In this document: positions 1 to 6,507 of the stretch, piece by piece | Layout of the letters: each line of letters starts with the position of its first letter | Position numbering within the stretch: the first letter of the stretch is position 1 | NCBI GenBank assembly: GCA_002449595.1 | Contig: DJXE01000001.1 | Location: forward strand, 1 to 24,014 | Origin: Lachnospiraceae bacterium UBA7012 | GTDB taxonomy: Bacteria > Bacillota > Clostridia > Lachnospirales > Lachnospiraceae | Length of the DNA stretch: 24,014 bases | Direction: 5' to 3' | The notes under the pieces: generated by a model | Seen by the model: the letters and a program-made list of their open reading frames with translations, nothing else | The model's database searches: none | What the model was told of the DNA's origin: nothing | Program-made: the position numbers and the translations under genes

Positions 1-228
1 TCAATAGAGAGTCAAATACAAGTCTTTTTTTGACAAGCCATTGAACCAGCGCAGGCTTTTTTCAATAGGGAGTCAAAAACTACCCTTCCTTTGACAAGCC
101 ATTAACCCAGCGCAAGTGCTTTTCAATAGAGCGTCAAAAACAAGTCTTCTTTTGACAAGCCATTAACCCACCCCCAGCATTTTTCAATAGCGCGTCAAAA
201 ACAAGCCTTCCTTTGACCCCCCATTGAA
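1..228. repeat. Four tandem 61-bp palindromic repeats
   Basis: Four copies of a dyad unit follow one another with left arms at 1 (first base cut by the window edge), 61, 122 and 183, an exact 61-bp period. Each unit is about 45 bp: a left half-site TTCAATRGNNNGTCAAA, a spacer of 12 to 13 bases, and the same half-site inverted (TTTGAC-N5-ATTGAA; right arms at 29-45, 90-106, 151-167, 212-228). The inner arms GTCAAA/TTTGAC are kept in all four copies. The outer right arm decays to ATTAAC in copies 2 and 3. About 15 variable bases separate units. Each unit could fold as a hairpin or bind a dimeric protein. The array may extend left of the window. Function unknown. Confidence 0.85.
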
Positions 229-547
229 AAAAGCCCAGCCACCCAAAACACAGCAGCCAGGCCTCCCCCCCAATTTTGTAGCTACAATACGCTCAACAAA
301 TAACTAATATTTGCATTTCTGTATACATTCTTCATCATTTTTCTACCAAAGTGAAAAAAATCATGCTATTATTACTCTTAGTTTATCCAATTAAAGCATT
401 GCTGTGCTGAAAGGTCGCCCGGAAATCCTGAATCCAAGCGGCCAGCGCCGGCAAAGGAGAGGCAAGGAATCCCACATCCAGGCCGCCCCGGACCCACAGC
501 GCACCCACAGCATGCGTCGCAGCTAACAAGAGGGGAGGGCACATAAT
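229..547. other. Non-coding leader region upstream of the AbgT gene
   Basis: This stretch is AT-rich to about 400 and then GC-rich, and I see no convincing gene on either strand. It holds a perfect 12-bp palindrome TTGTAGCTACAA at 276-287, a run of A/T-rich possible promoter elements between 300 and 385 (no pair with a clear 16-18 bp spacing), and a long possible 5' leader. The ribosome site GGGGAGGG lies 8 bases before the ATG at 548. Confidence 0.5.
276..287. promoter_or_regulatory. Perfect 12-bp palindrome, possible operator
   Basis: TTGTAGCTACAA is fully self-complementary and lies in the spacer before the transporter gene, just downstream of the 61-bp repeat array. The size fits a binding site for a small dimeric regulator, but no regulator gene is in the window and no promoter can be placed on it with confidence. 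Confidence 0.3.
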
Positions 548-2128
548 ATGGCCAAAGAAACAAAAGACACCTCCGTCAAGAAATCCGGGTTTGATAAGTT
601 TCTTGATGGAATTGAGCGGATCGGCAACAAGCTGCCGGATCCGGTCACACTTTTCCTGTGGCTTGCCGCCATTGTCGTCGTCGTTTCGGCGATCCTGAGC
701 GCGATCGGACTTCAGGTCGTCAATCCTGCGAATGGCGAGACTGTCGCAGTGCAGAACCTGTTCTCACTGTTCGGCCTCCGCTATCTGTGGACAAACGTCA
801 TCACGAACTTCTCCGGTTTCGCGCCTCTGGGCATGGTCCTCGTGGCGGTCATCGGCTCCGCTGTCGCTGAGAAGAGCGGCTTCCTTGTCGCCCTGATGAA
901 GAAATTCCTCGGCAACTCCAAGGGCTGGGTCGTCACGATGGTCGTCATCTTCCTGGGCATCAACCTGAACATCGCGGGCGACGCGGGCTTCATCGTCCTT
1001 CCGCCTCTCGCGGCCGTTCTGTTCATGTCCATCGGCAGAAGCCCGATGCTCGGTCTGTACACCGGTTTCGCATCCGTCGCCGCAGGCTTCTGCGCGAACG
1101 TGCTGCTCGGCCTGTCTGACGCGCTGGCATACGGCTTCACAGAAGCTGCCGCGCAGATGATCGACCCCACTTATGAGAGATCCATCGCGATCAACTGGTA
1201 CTTCCTGATCGTCTCCTGCATCATCCTGACGATCGCCGGTACCCTCCTCGTTGAGAAGGTCCTCGTCCATCGTTTCCCTGTTACTCGTGAAAAGCTTGAA
1301 TCCTACGACTACGACGTTGACGCAAAAGTCACGGCTGAGCAGTCCAAGGCGCTCGGCGCTGCAGGCATCGCGGAACTGATCTTCCTCATCGTCATGATCA
1401 TTCTCTCTGTGCCGAAGTTCTTCACGAACCCCGACACCGGCCTCGCGCAGGCGATCCTGGCTGGCTCCGACGGCACGATCACCGCTGGTGACGCTCCTTT
1501 CACAAAGGGTATCGTCTTCACAGTCACTCTGGCACTGTTCATCCCCGGCCTCGTCTATGGTATCAAGACCGGCAAGTATAAGAAGGACAAGGACGTCTGG
1601 GCAGACGTCAACAAGGGCTTCGAGGAAATGGGCGGCTACATCTTCATGTGCTTCGTCATCTCCATTTTCACGAACTTCTTCTCCGTCTCCAAGCTCGGCA
1701 CCATCATCGCCATCGGCGGCGCTGACGGCCTGAAGGCGATCGGCTTCACCGGCATTCCGCTGATGATCGGCCTGATCATCGTGTCCTGCATCGTCAACCT
1801 GTTCATCGGCTCCGCATCCGCGAAGTGGGCGATCCTCGGTCCCGTCTTCGTCCCGATGATGATGCTGATGGGCTACGATCCGGCGATCACGCAGGTCGTG
1901 TACCGTATCGGCGACTCCATCACCAACCCGCTGTCGCCTCTGTTCACCTACCTGCCCGTCATGCTCGGCTTCTGCCGCAAGTATGAGAAGGACACCGGCC
2001 TCGGCACGATCATCGCCAACATGATCCCGTTCTCACTGACATTCGCAGTGGTCTGGATCATCCAGGTCATCGTCTGGGTCGCAGGAAATCTGCCCCTCGG
2101 CCCTGGCGGCGGAATCTATCTGCCGTAA
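548..2128 (+). CDS. abgT: AbgT-family p-aminobenzoyl-glutamate transporter
   Basis: The 526-residue product is a multi-pass inner-membrane protein of the AbgT family, which moves p-aminobenzoyl-glutamate (a folate breakdown product) or, in some members, exports sulfonamides. It has a short charged N-terminus, then hydrophobic segments from about residue 33 onward. Family-typical stretches include GSASAKW at 421-427 and TNPLSPLF at 459-466, the region that forms the re-entrant hairpin and substrate path in AbgT structures. Length agrees with the family (about 500-550). The start is the ATG after a GGGGAGGG ribosome site. Two M20 amidohydrolases follow, as in the E. coli abg locus, supporting import and then hydrolysis of an amide-linked substrate. 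A terminator directly follows the gene, so it can be expressed apart from the hydrolases. Substrate is inferred. Confidence 0.9.
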   Translation: MAKETKDTSVKKSGFDKFLDGIERIGNKLPDPVTLFLWLAAIVVVVSAILSAIGLQVVNPANGETVAVQNLFSLFGLRYLWTNVITNFSGFAPLGMVLVAVIGSAVAEKSGFLVALMKKFLGNSKGWVVTMVVIFLGINLNIAGDAGFIVLPPLAAVLFMSIGRSPMLGLYTGFASVAAGFCANVLLGLSDALAYGFTEAAAQMIDPTYERSIAINWYFLIVSCIILTIAGTLLVEKVLVHRFPVTREKLESYDYDVDAKVTAEQSKALGAAGIAELIFLIVMIILSVPKFFTNPDTGLAQAILAGSDGTITAGDAPFTKGIVFTVTLALFIPGLVYGIKTGKYKKDKDVWADVNKGFEEMGGYIFMCFVISIFTNFFSVSKLGTIIAIGGADGLKAIGFTGIPLMIGLIIVSCIVNLFIGSASAKWAILGPVFVPMMMLMGYDPAITQVVYRIGDSITNPLSPLFTYLPVMLGFCRKYEKDTGLGTIIANMIPFSLTFAVVWIIQVIVWVAGNLPLGPGGGIYLP

Positions 2129-2149
2129 TCGGCTGCAAAAGCTAGTCGC

Positions 2150-2181
2150 AGCCCGGATCTTCGGATCCGGGCTGTTTTTTT
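2150..2181 (+). terminator. Intrinsic terminator of the AbgT gene
   Basis: A perfect 10-bp stem (AGCCCGGATC and its complement) closes a TTCG tetraloop and is followed by G and seven T residues. This is a strong rho-independent terminator 22 bases after the stop codon. It separates the transporter from the downstream M20 genes. Confidence 0.95.
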
Positions 2182-2224
2182 CCGGATGAAATCTATATTT
2201 CCGAGTCTTCGCCACATGTAGTAA

Positions 2225-2230
2225 TATAAT
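2225..2230 (+). promoter_or_regulatory. Probable -10 element for the M20 gene pair
   Basis: A perfect TATAAT lies 41 bases before the ATG at 2272 and downstream of the preceding terminator, so a promoter is expected here. No good -35 hexamer sits 16-18 bp upstream, which suggests a weak or activator-dependent promoter. The ribosome site GGAGG stands 8 bases before the start. Confidence 0.5.
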
Positions 2231-2271
2231 AGTTAATTGTCACAAACACCGCCCTGCAGGAGGACACAAAT

Positions 2272-3495
2272 ATGAACTTTGCTGCACGCGCCAAGGAACT
2301 GGAGCCGTGGATCATCGGCAACAGGCACTGGCTGCACCAACACGCGGAGCTCTCGCTGAAAGAAGTCGAGACCACCGCATTTCTTGTCCGGAATCTCGAG
2401 GAGATCGGCATTCCGGTACAGAGCTATGACGATTATTACGGCTGCATTGCCACCATCAAGGGCACCGCGGAAGGCGCGGAAAACGGCCCCACCTTGCTGC
2501 TGCGCGCGGACATCGACGCGCTGCCGATCACGGAGGACAGCGGCGTGGATTTCCCGAGCCTGACGGAGGGCGTGATGCACGCCTGCGGCCATGACACCCA
2601 CACCGCAATGCTGCTCGGCGCGGCGAAGCTTCTGTGGGAAAAGAAGGATGAGCTGCGAGGGACGGTCAAACTGCTTTTCCAGTCCGGGGAAGAAGTGTTC
2701 ATCGGCAGCCATTACTATTGGGACCAGGGCCTGCTGAACGACGTCGACGCCGCTTTCGGCATGCACGTCTGGCCGAGCGTCGATTCCGGCAAGTTCGGCA
2801 TTCTTGACGGCCCCGTCATGGCGAGCTGCGACAACTTCAAGCTGACGATCCACGGCAAGGCCGCCCACGGCTCCACGCCGCACGTCTCGCACGACGCGCT
2901 GGTCGCCGCGGCGCAGATCATCATGAACGCGCAGACCATCGTCAGCCGCATGAACAATCCGCTGGATTCGCTCGTCGTCACGTTCGGCACGATCCGCTGC
3001 GGCACGCAGTTCAACATCATCGCGGACACCGCGGAGATGACCGGCACTGTCCGTTGCTACACGAAGCGGGCGCGCGCGATCGTCGAGCCGGCGCTGCGCA
3101 GGATCGCGGAGGACACCGCGGACGGCCTCGGCTGCACGATCGAGCTCGAGTACAACGCGCTGGAGCCCTGCACCAGAAACGACGACCCCGAGCTCACGGA
3201 GATCGCGAGAGGGGCGGCGGCAGAGCTTTACGGCAGTGAGGCGCTGCAGGATACCCCGCCCGGAAGCGGCAGCGAGGACTTCTCCTACATCATGGACCAC
3301 ATCCCGCACTCCATGTTCGCCTTCATCGGCTGCCACGACGAGGAGGCCGGCGCGATCTACGCCGTCCACAACCAGAAATTCTGCATCAACGAGTCGCTCC
3401 TGCACCGGGGCAGCGCGATGTACGCGCAGTTCGCGGCGGACTATCTCGCGAAGAAGAACCCGGCGGGCGCAGCGCAGAAAGGAGGCCAGGCATGA
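2272..3495 (+). CDS. M20-family amidohydrolase, first of a coupled pair
   Basis: The 407-residue cytosolic product is a di-metal amidohydrolase of the M20D type (HipO / IAA-amino-acid hydrolase / AbgA-like). These enzymes cleave an acyl group from an amino acid. Metal ligands are in place: C105 and H107 in MHACGHD, E140-E141 in QSGEE, H165 in GMHVW, and H366 near the C-terminus. The lid domain lies at about 185-295, with HGKAAHGSTPH matching the dimer-interface histidine region. Length (about 400) is standard. The start has a GGAGG site 8 bases upstream. The stop overlaps the next start as ATGA, so the two genes are translationally coupled. With the AbgT transporter upstream, aminobenzoyl-glutamate or another N-acyl amino acid is a reasonable substrate, but the sequence does not prove it. 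Confidence 0.9.
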   Translation: MNFAARAKELEPWIIGNRHWLHQHAELSLKEVETTAFLVRNLEEIGIPVQSYDDYYGCIATIKGTAEGAENGPTLLLRADIDALPITEDSGVDFPSLTEGVMHACGHDTHTAMLLGAAKLLWEKKDELRGTVKLLFQSGEEVFIGSHYYWDQGLLNDVDAAFGMHVWPSVDSGKFGILDGPVMASCDNFKLTIHGKAAHGSTPHVSHDALVAAAQIIMNAQTIVSRMNNPLDSLVVTFGTIRCGTQFNIIADTAEMTGTVRCYTKRARAIVEPALRRIAEDTADGLGCTIELEYNALEPCTRNDDPELTEIARGAAAELYGSEALQDTPPGSGSEDFSYIMDHIPHSMFAFIGCHDEEAGAIYAVHNQKFCINESLLHRGSAMYAQFAADYLAKKNPAGAAQKGGQA

Positions 3496-4688
3496 TCGAT
3501 TTCAAGACACTGGCGAAAGAGCAGGAAGAATACGTCATCCGCTGCCGCCGCCATCTGCACCAGCACCCGGAGCTCTCCCTGAAGGAAGTGGAGACCACGA
3601 AGTTTATCGTCTCTGAGCTGGAAAAGCTTGACCACTGCGAAATCACAACTTACGACGACATTACGGGCTGCATTGCGACCTTCCACGGCACCGGCAAGGG
3701 CGGCGGGAAGAACGCCGGCAAGACTGTGATGCTCCGCGCGGACATCGACGCGCTGCCGATCCAGGAGGATCCGAACATCGTGCCTTTCTGCAGTGTGAAC
3801 GACGGCGTCATGCACGCCTGCGGCCATGACTGCCACGCGGCGATGCTGCTCGGCGCGGCGCGCATCATCAACGACAACCTCGACGCGTTCAGCGGCACAG
3901 TGAAGCTGATCTTCCAGATGGCGGAAGAGATCGGCCGCTTCGCGGAGCAGTACGTGAAGCGCGGCGCGCTCGAAGGCGTCGACGCGATCTACGGCTCCCA
4001 CGTCTGGGGTACGATCCCGTCCGGCAAGCTCAACTGCCAGGGCGGCCCGCGCATGGCGTGCAGCGACCGGTTTACGATCCAGATCCACGGCGTTTTGGCG
4101 CACGGCAGTGCCCCGCACCTCGGCCACGACGCGATCCTCGCGGCGGCCGCGGCGGTGCTCGCGCTCCAGTCGATCGTCAGCCGCATCAACAACCCGCAGC
4201 ACCCGCTCGTCGTGACGACCGGCATGATGAACGGCGGCACGAAGGAAAACATCATCACCGACCACGTCGAACTCGTCGGCACGGTGCGCACGTTTGACCG
4301 GGAGTTCCGGAACACGATGCCCGAGCGCATCCGCGAAGTCGTGGAAAACGTCGTGAAGGGCTACGGCTGCACGGCGGACTGCGACTACTACTTCGGGCCG
4401 AGCCCGCTCCTCAACGACGCGCAGGATCTGGTCGACATCGCCCAGGGCGCGATCAAAAAGATCGCCGGCGACGACTGCCTAGTCCCGTACGAGATGTCGC
4501 TCGGCGCGGAGGACTTCGCGGTTTATACCGAGACGGTGCCCGGCGTTTATGCCTACATCGGCTCCGCGGATCACGAAAAGGGCACCGACTATCCCAACCA
4601 CAGCCCGTTCTTCAAGGTTGACGAGGACGTGCTCTGGACCGGAACTGGCGCTTATGTGCAGTTTGCGGCGGATTATCTGAATGCTTGA
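3492..4688 (+). CDS. M20-family amidohydrolase, second of a coupled pair
   Basis: The 398-residue product is a paralogue of the preceding gene. The N-terminal segments are nearly the same (RxHLHQHPELSLKEVETT here, HWLHQHAELSLKEVETT there). Ligands: C110 and H112 in MHACGHD, E145-E146 in QMAEE, H170 in GSHVW, H370 in NHSPFF. It starts inside the stop of the first gene (ATGA), with the ribosome site AAAGGAGG upstream. Two similar M20 subunits behind an AbgT transporter recall AbgA and AbgB, which act as a heterodimer. The proteins here are equal in length and shorter than E. coli AbgB, so a homodimer pair with different specificities is also possible. No T-tailed terminator is seen after it on this strand. 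Confidence 0.9.
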   Translation: MIDFKTLAKEQEEYVIRCRRHLHQHPELSLKEVETTKFIVSELEKLDHCEITTYDDITGCIATFHGTGKGGGKNAGKTVMLRADIDALPIQEDPNIVPFCSVNDGVMHACGHDCHAAMLLGAARIINDNLDAFSGTVKLIFQMAEEIGRFAEQYVKRGALEGVDAIYGSHVWGTIPSGKLNCQGGPRMACSDRFTIQIHGVLAHGSAPHLGHDAILAAAAAVLALQSIVSRINNPQHPLVVTTGMMNGGTKENIITDHVELVGTVRTFDREFRNTMPERIREVVENVVKGYGCTADCDYYFGPSPLLNDAQDLVDIAQGAIKKIAGDDCLVPYEMSLGAEDFAVYTETVPGVYAYIGSADHEKGTDYPNHSPFFKVDEDVLWTGTGAYVQFAADYLNA

Positions 4689-4740
4689 GTGATGACTGGC
4701 GCTCGGAAGGTTTGTATTAGATCATCTGACTCTTAGAATG

Positions 4741-4772
4741 AGAAATTAAACGGCCGGCTCCTCAGCCGGCCG
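4741..4772 (-). terminator. GC-rich hairpin with T-rich tail on the minus strand
   Basis: CGGCCGGCT at 4751-4759 pairs perfectly with AGCCGGCCG at 4764-4772 around a 4-base loop. Read on the minus strand the stem is followed by TTTAATTTCT, a reasonable terminator tail; read on the plus strand it has no T run. It would end a minus-strand transcript, for which the only candidate is the small ORF at 4762-4884, though it may also slow plus-strand transcription leaving the M20 genes. Confidence 0.55.
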
Positions 4773-4884
4773 CTGGAAACGCTTTGATCGCTGCCTGAAT
4801 GCGCTCGCGCACGACGGCAGCGATTTCCTGTTTGGCATTCTGTAACCCTTTTCCCCCATTCGCTCTTCGATTATTGCGTGCCAT
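4762..4884 (-). CDS. Possible 40-residue basic small protein
   Basis: A minus-strand ORF starts at ATG 4884 and ends at TGA 4762-4764, inside a terminator-like hairpin. The product begins MARNNRRANGGKG. It continues as a charged, probably amphipathic helix with hydrophobic residues at regular spacing (QEIAAVVRERIQAAIKAF, about residues 19-36). The helix composition is more protein-like than the overlapping frames. Against it: no ribosome site precedes the ATG, an upstream ATG (MQK-M) is equally possible, and the start region overlaps the promoter of the NSS gene. It may be a real small protein, the tail of a decayed gene, or chance. I do not recognise the family. Confidence 0.3.
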   Translation of the reverse strand: MARNNRRANGGKGLQNAKQEIAAVVRERIQAAIKAFPAAG

Positions 4885-4887
4885 TTT

Positions 4888-4940
4888 TTGCATATATGCA
4901 TATATTGATGCATAATAGTACCTAATGTCTGTATAAGACA
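4888..4940 (+). promoter_or_regulatory. Promoter and overlapping palindromes before the NSS gene
   Basis: TTGCAT (4888-4893) and CATAAT (4911-4916) are 17 bp apart and make a plausible sigma-70 promoter, with transcription starting near 4923. Two dyads overlap it: TGCATATATGCA at 4889-4900, a perfect 12-bp palindrome covering the -35 box, and TGTCT-GTATA-AGACA at 4926-4940, covering the expected start. Both are placed where a repressor would block transcription. Confidence 0.5.
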
Positions 4941-4977
4941 TAGAGAGAGGTGCAGTAGTTTTAGTGAGGTAAACACA

Positions 4978-6345
4978 GTGAAAGAAAAAGAAACATCCCG
5001 CAGCTCATTCACCGGGAAGCTCGGATTCGTCCTGGCGGCGGCAGGTTCCGCGGTCGGCCTGGGCAATCTGTGGCGCTTCCCCTATCTCGCCGCGCAGTAC
5101 GGCGGAGGCATCTTCCTGCTCGTCTACGTGATCCTTGCCTTCACGTTCGGCTTCACGCTGATGACCACGGAAATCGCGATCGGCAGAAAGACCGGCAAGT
5201 CCGCGATCTCCGCATTCGGCGCGCTGGACAAGCGGTTCGCCTTCATCGGCGGCCTCTCGTCGATCGTGCCCGTCATCATCACGCCCTACTATTGCGTGAT
5301 CGGCGGCTGGGTCACCAAATACCTCGGCGTCTACCTGAGCAGCGCTGGGCGCGCGGCCGCGGAAGACGGCTATTTCGGCGCGTTCATCTCGCAGCCGTGG
5401 CAGCCGCTTGTGTGGTTTTTCGTGTTCGTGCTCGCGACGAGCGTCGTCGTCATCCTCGGCGTGGAAAAGGGTATTGAAAAGGCATCCAAGATCATGATGC
5501 CGATCCTTCTCCTGCTCTCCATCGTGATCGCGATCTATTCCTGCACGAGGCCAGGCGCAATCGACGGCATCCTGTACTACGTCCGTCCGGACTTCTCGAA
5601 GCTCTCCGTCAAGACGGTGCTCGCGGCGCTCGGACAGCTGTTTTACTCGATGTCCCTCGCGATGGGCATCATGATCACGTACGGCTCTTACATGCAAAAG
5701 AGCACAGACCTGGAATCTTCTGTCCGGCAGATCGAGTTCTTTGATACGTTGATCGCGTTTCTCGCCGGCCTGATGATCATTCCGGCCGTCTTCGTCTTCT
5801 CGGGCGGCGACGAGTCGGCGATGGGCGCAGGCCCCGGCCTGATGTTCATCACGCTCCCGAAGGTCTTCCTGTCGATGCCCGGCGGGCAGCTGATCGGCGG
5901 CGCGTTCTTCTTCCTTGTGCTGTTCGCGGCGCTGACGAGCTCCATCTCCCTGATGGAGACCATCGTCTCGATCCTCATGGACCGCCTCGGCTGGAACCGC
6001 CTGTTTTCGACCGTCATGTCGACGATCTTCGTCCTGCTCGCAGGCATTCCGTCCTCGCTCGGCTTCGGCGTCTGGAGCCACGTGACGCCGCTCGGCATGG
6101 ACATCCTCGACTTCTTCGACTTCCTGAGCAACACGCTGCTGATGCCGATCGTCTCGTTCCTGATCTGCTTCATTGTGGCGTACATTCTGAAGCCGGACTT
6201 CATCATCGAGGAAGCAAAAGCGGAAGGTGCTGCCTTCCGCACAGAAAAGTTCTATCGCTTCATGATCCGCGTCGTCGCCCCGATCGGCATCGTCGCGATC
6301 TGGGTCAGCTCGATGGCGGCGAGCCTGGGGCTGATCAGCCTGTAA
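4978..6345 (+). CDS. NSS-family sodium:amino-acid symporter
   Basis: The 455-residue inner-membrane protein belongs to the neurotransmitter:sodium symporter family (LeuT fold). The first helix contains AGSAVGLGNLWRFPY (23-37). A25 and N30 match the LeuT sodium ligands A22 and N27, and the unwound GLGN segment is intact. Helices then follow through to about residue 450. The protein is shorter than LeuT and fits the 11-helix bacterial subgroup (Tyt1/MhsT type), which take up aromatic or hydrophobic amino acids with Na+. The start codon is GTG, chosen because GAGG lies 8 bases upstream and the next residues lead directly into the conserved helix. A strong terminator follows. The gene is monocistronic. 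The exact amino acid transported cannot be read from the sequence. Confidence 0.92.
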   Translation: MKEKETSRSSFTGKLGFVLAAAGSAVGLGNLWRFPYLAAQYGGGIFLLVYVILAFTFGFTLMTTEIAIGRKTGKSAISAFGALDKRFAFIGGLSSIVPVIITPYYCVIGGWVTKYLGVYLSSAGRAAAEDGYFGAFISQPWQPLVWFFVFVLATSVVVILGVEKGIEKASKIMMPILLLLSIVIAIYSCTRPGAIDGILYYVRPDFSKLSVKTVLAALGQLFYSMSLAMGIMITYGSYMQKSTDLESSVRQIEFFDTLIAFLAGLMIIPAVFVFSGGDESAMGAGPGLMFITLPKVFLSMPGGQLIGGAFFFLVLFAALTSSISLMETIVSILMDRLGWNRLFSTVMSTIFVLLAGIPSSLGFGVWSHVTPLGMDILDFFDFLSNTLLMPIVSFLICFIVAYILKPDFIIEEAKAEGAAFRTEKFYRFMIRVVAPIGIVAIWVSSMAASLGLISL

Positions 6346-6368
6346 CTTCTAAGAATTGCCTAAATTTA

Positions 6369-6407
6369 TGGCAGGACTGTCTTGCGGCAGTCCTGCCATT
6401 TTTTTAC
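6369..6407 (+). terminator. Intrinsic terminator of the NSS gene
   Basis: TGGCAGGACTG (6369-6379) pairs with CAGTCCTGCCA (6388-6398) over an 8-base loop and runs into a series of T residues. This is a strong rho-independent terminator 23 bases after the stop. On the minus strand the stem is followed by ATAAATTTA, so it could weakly stop the converging SBP-permease transcript as well. Confidence 0.93.
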
Positions 6408-6507
6408 TACATCTGCAAGTCACTGCAACGGGGCTTCGGTTCCCATAACACCGGTTCCGCTCGTCTGCAAGCCACCGCACCAGTTCTATATTTACCAAAT
6501 TTACTAT

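Noticed and set aside
1..228. CRISPR array
   Set aside because: The repeated units are palindromes of about 45 bp with only about 15 bp between them, spacer lengths are not CRISPR-like, and no cas gene is present.
4822..5066. Longer minus-strand ORF opposite the NSS start region
   Set aside because: It runs across the NSS promoter and first codons, has mixed composition and no ribosome site; only the 40-residue frame inside it has some protein-like character.
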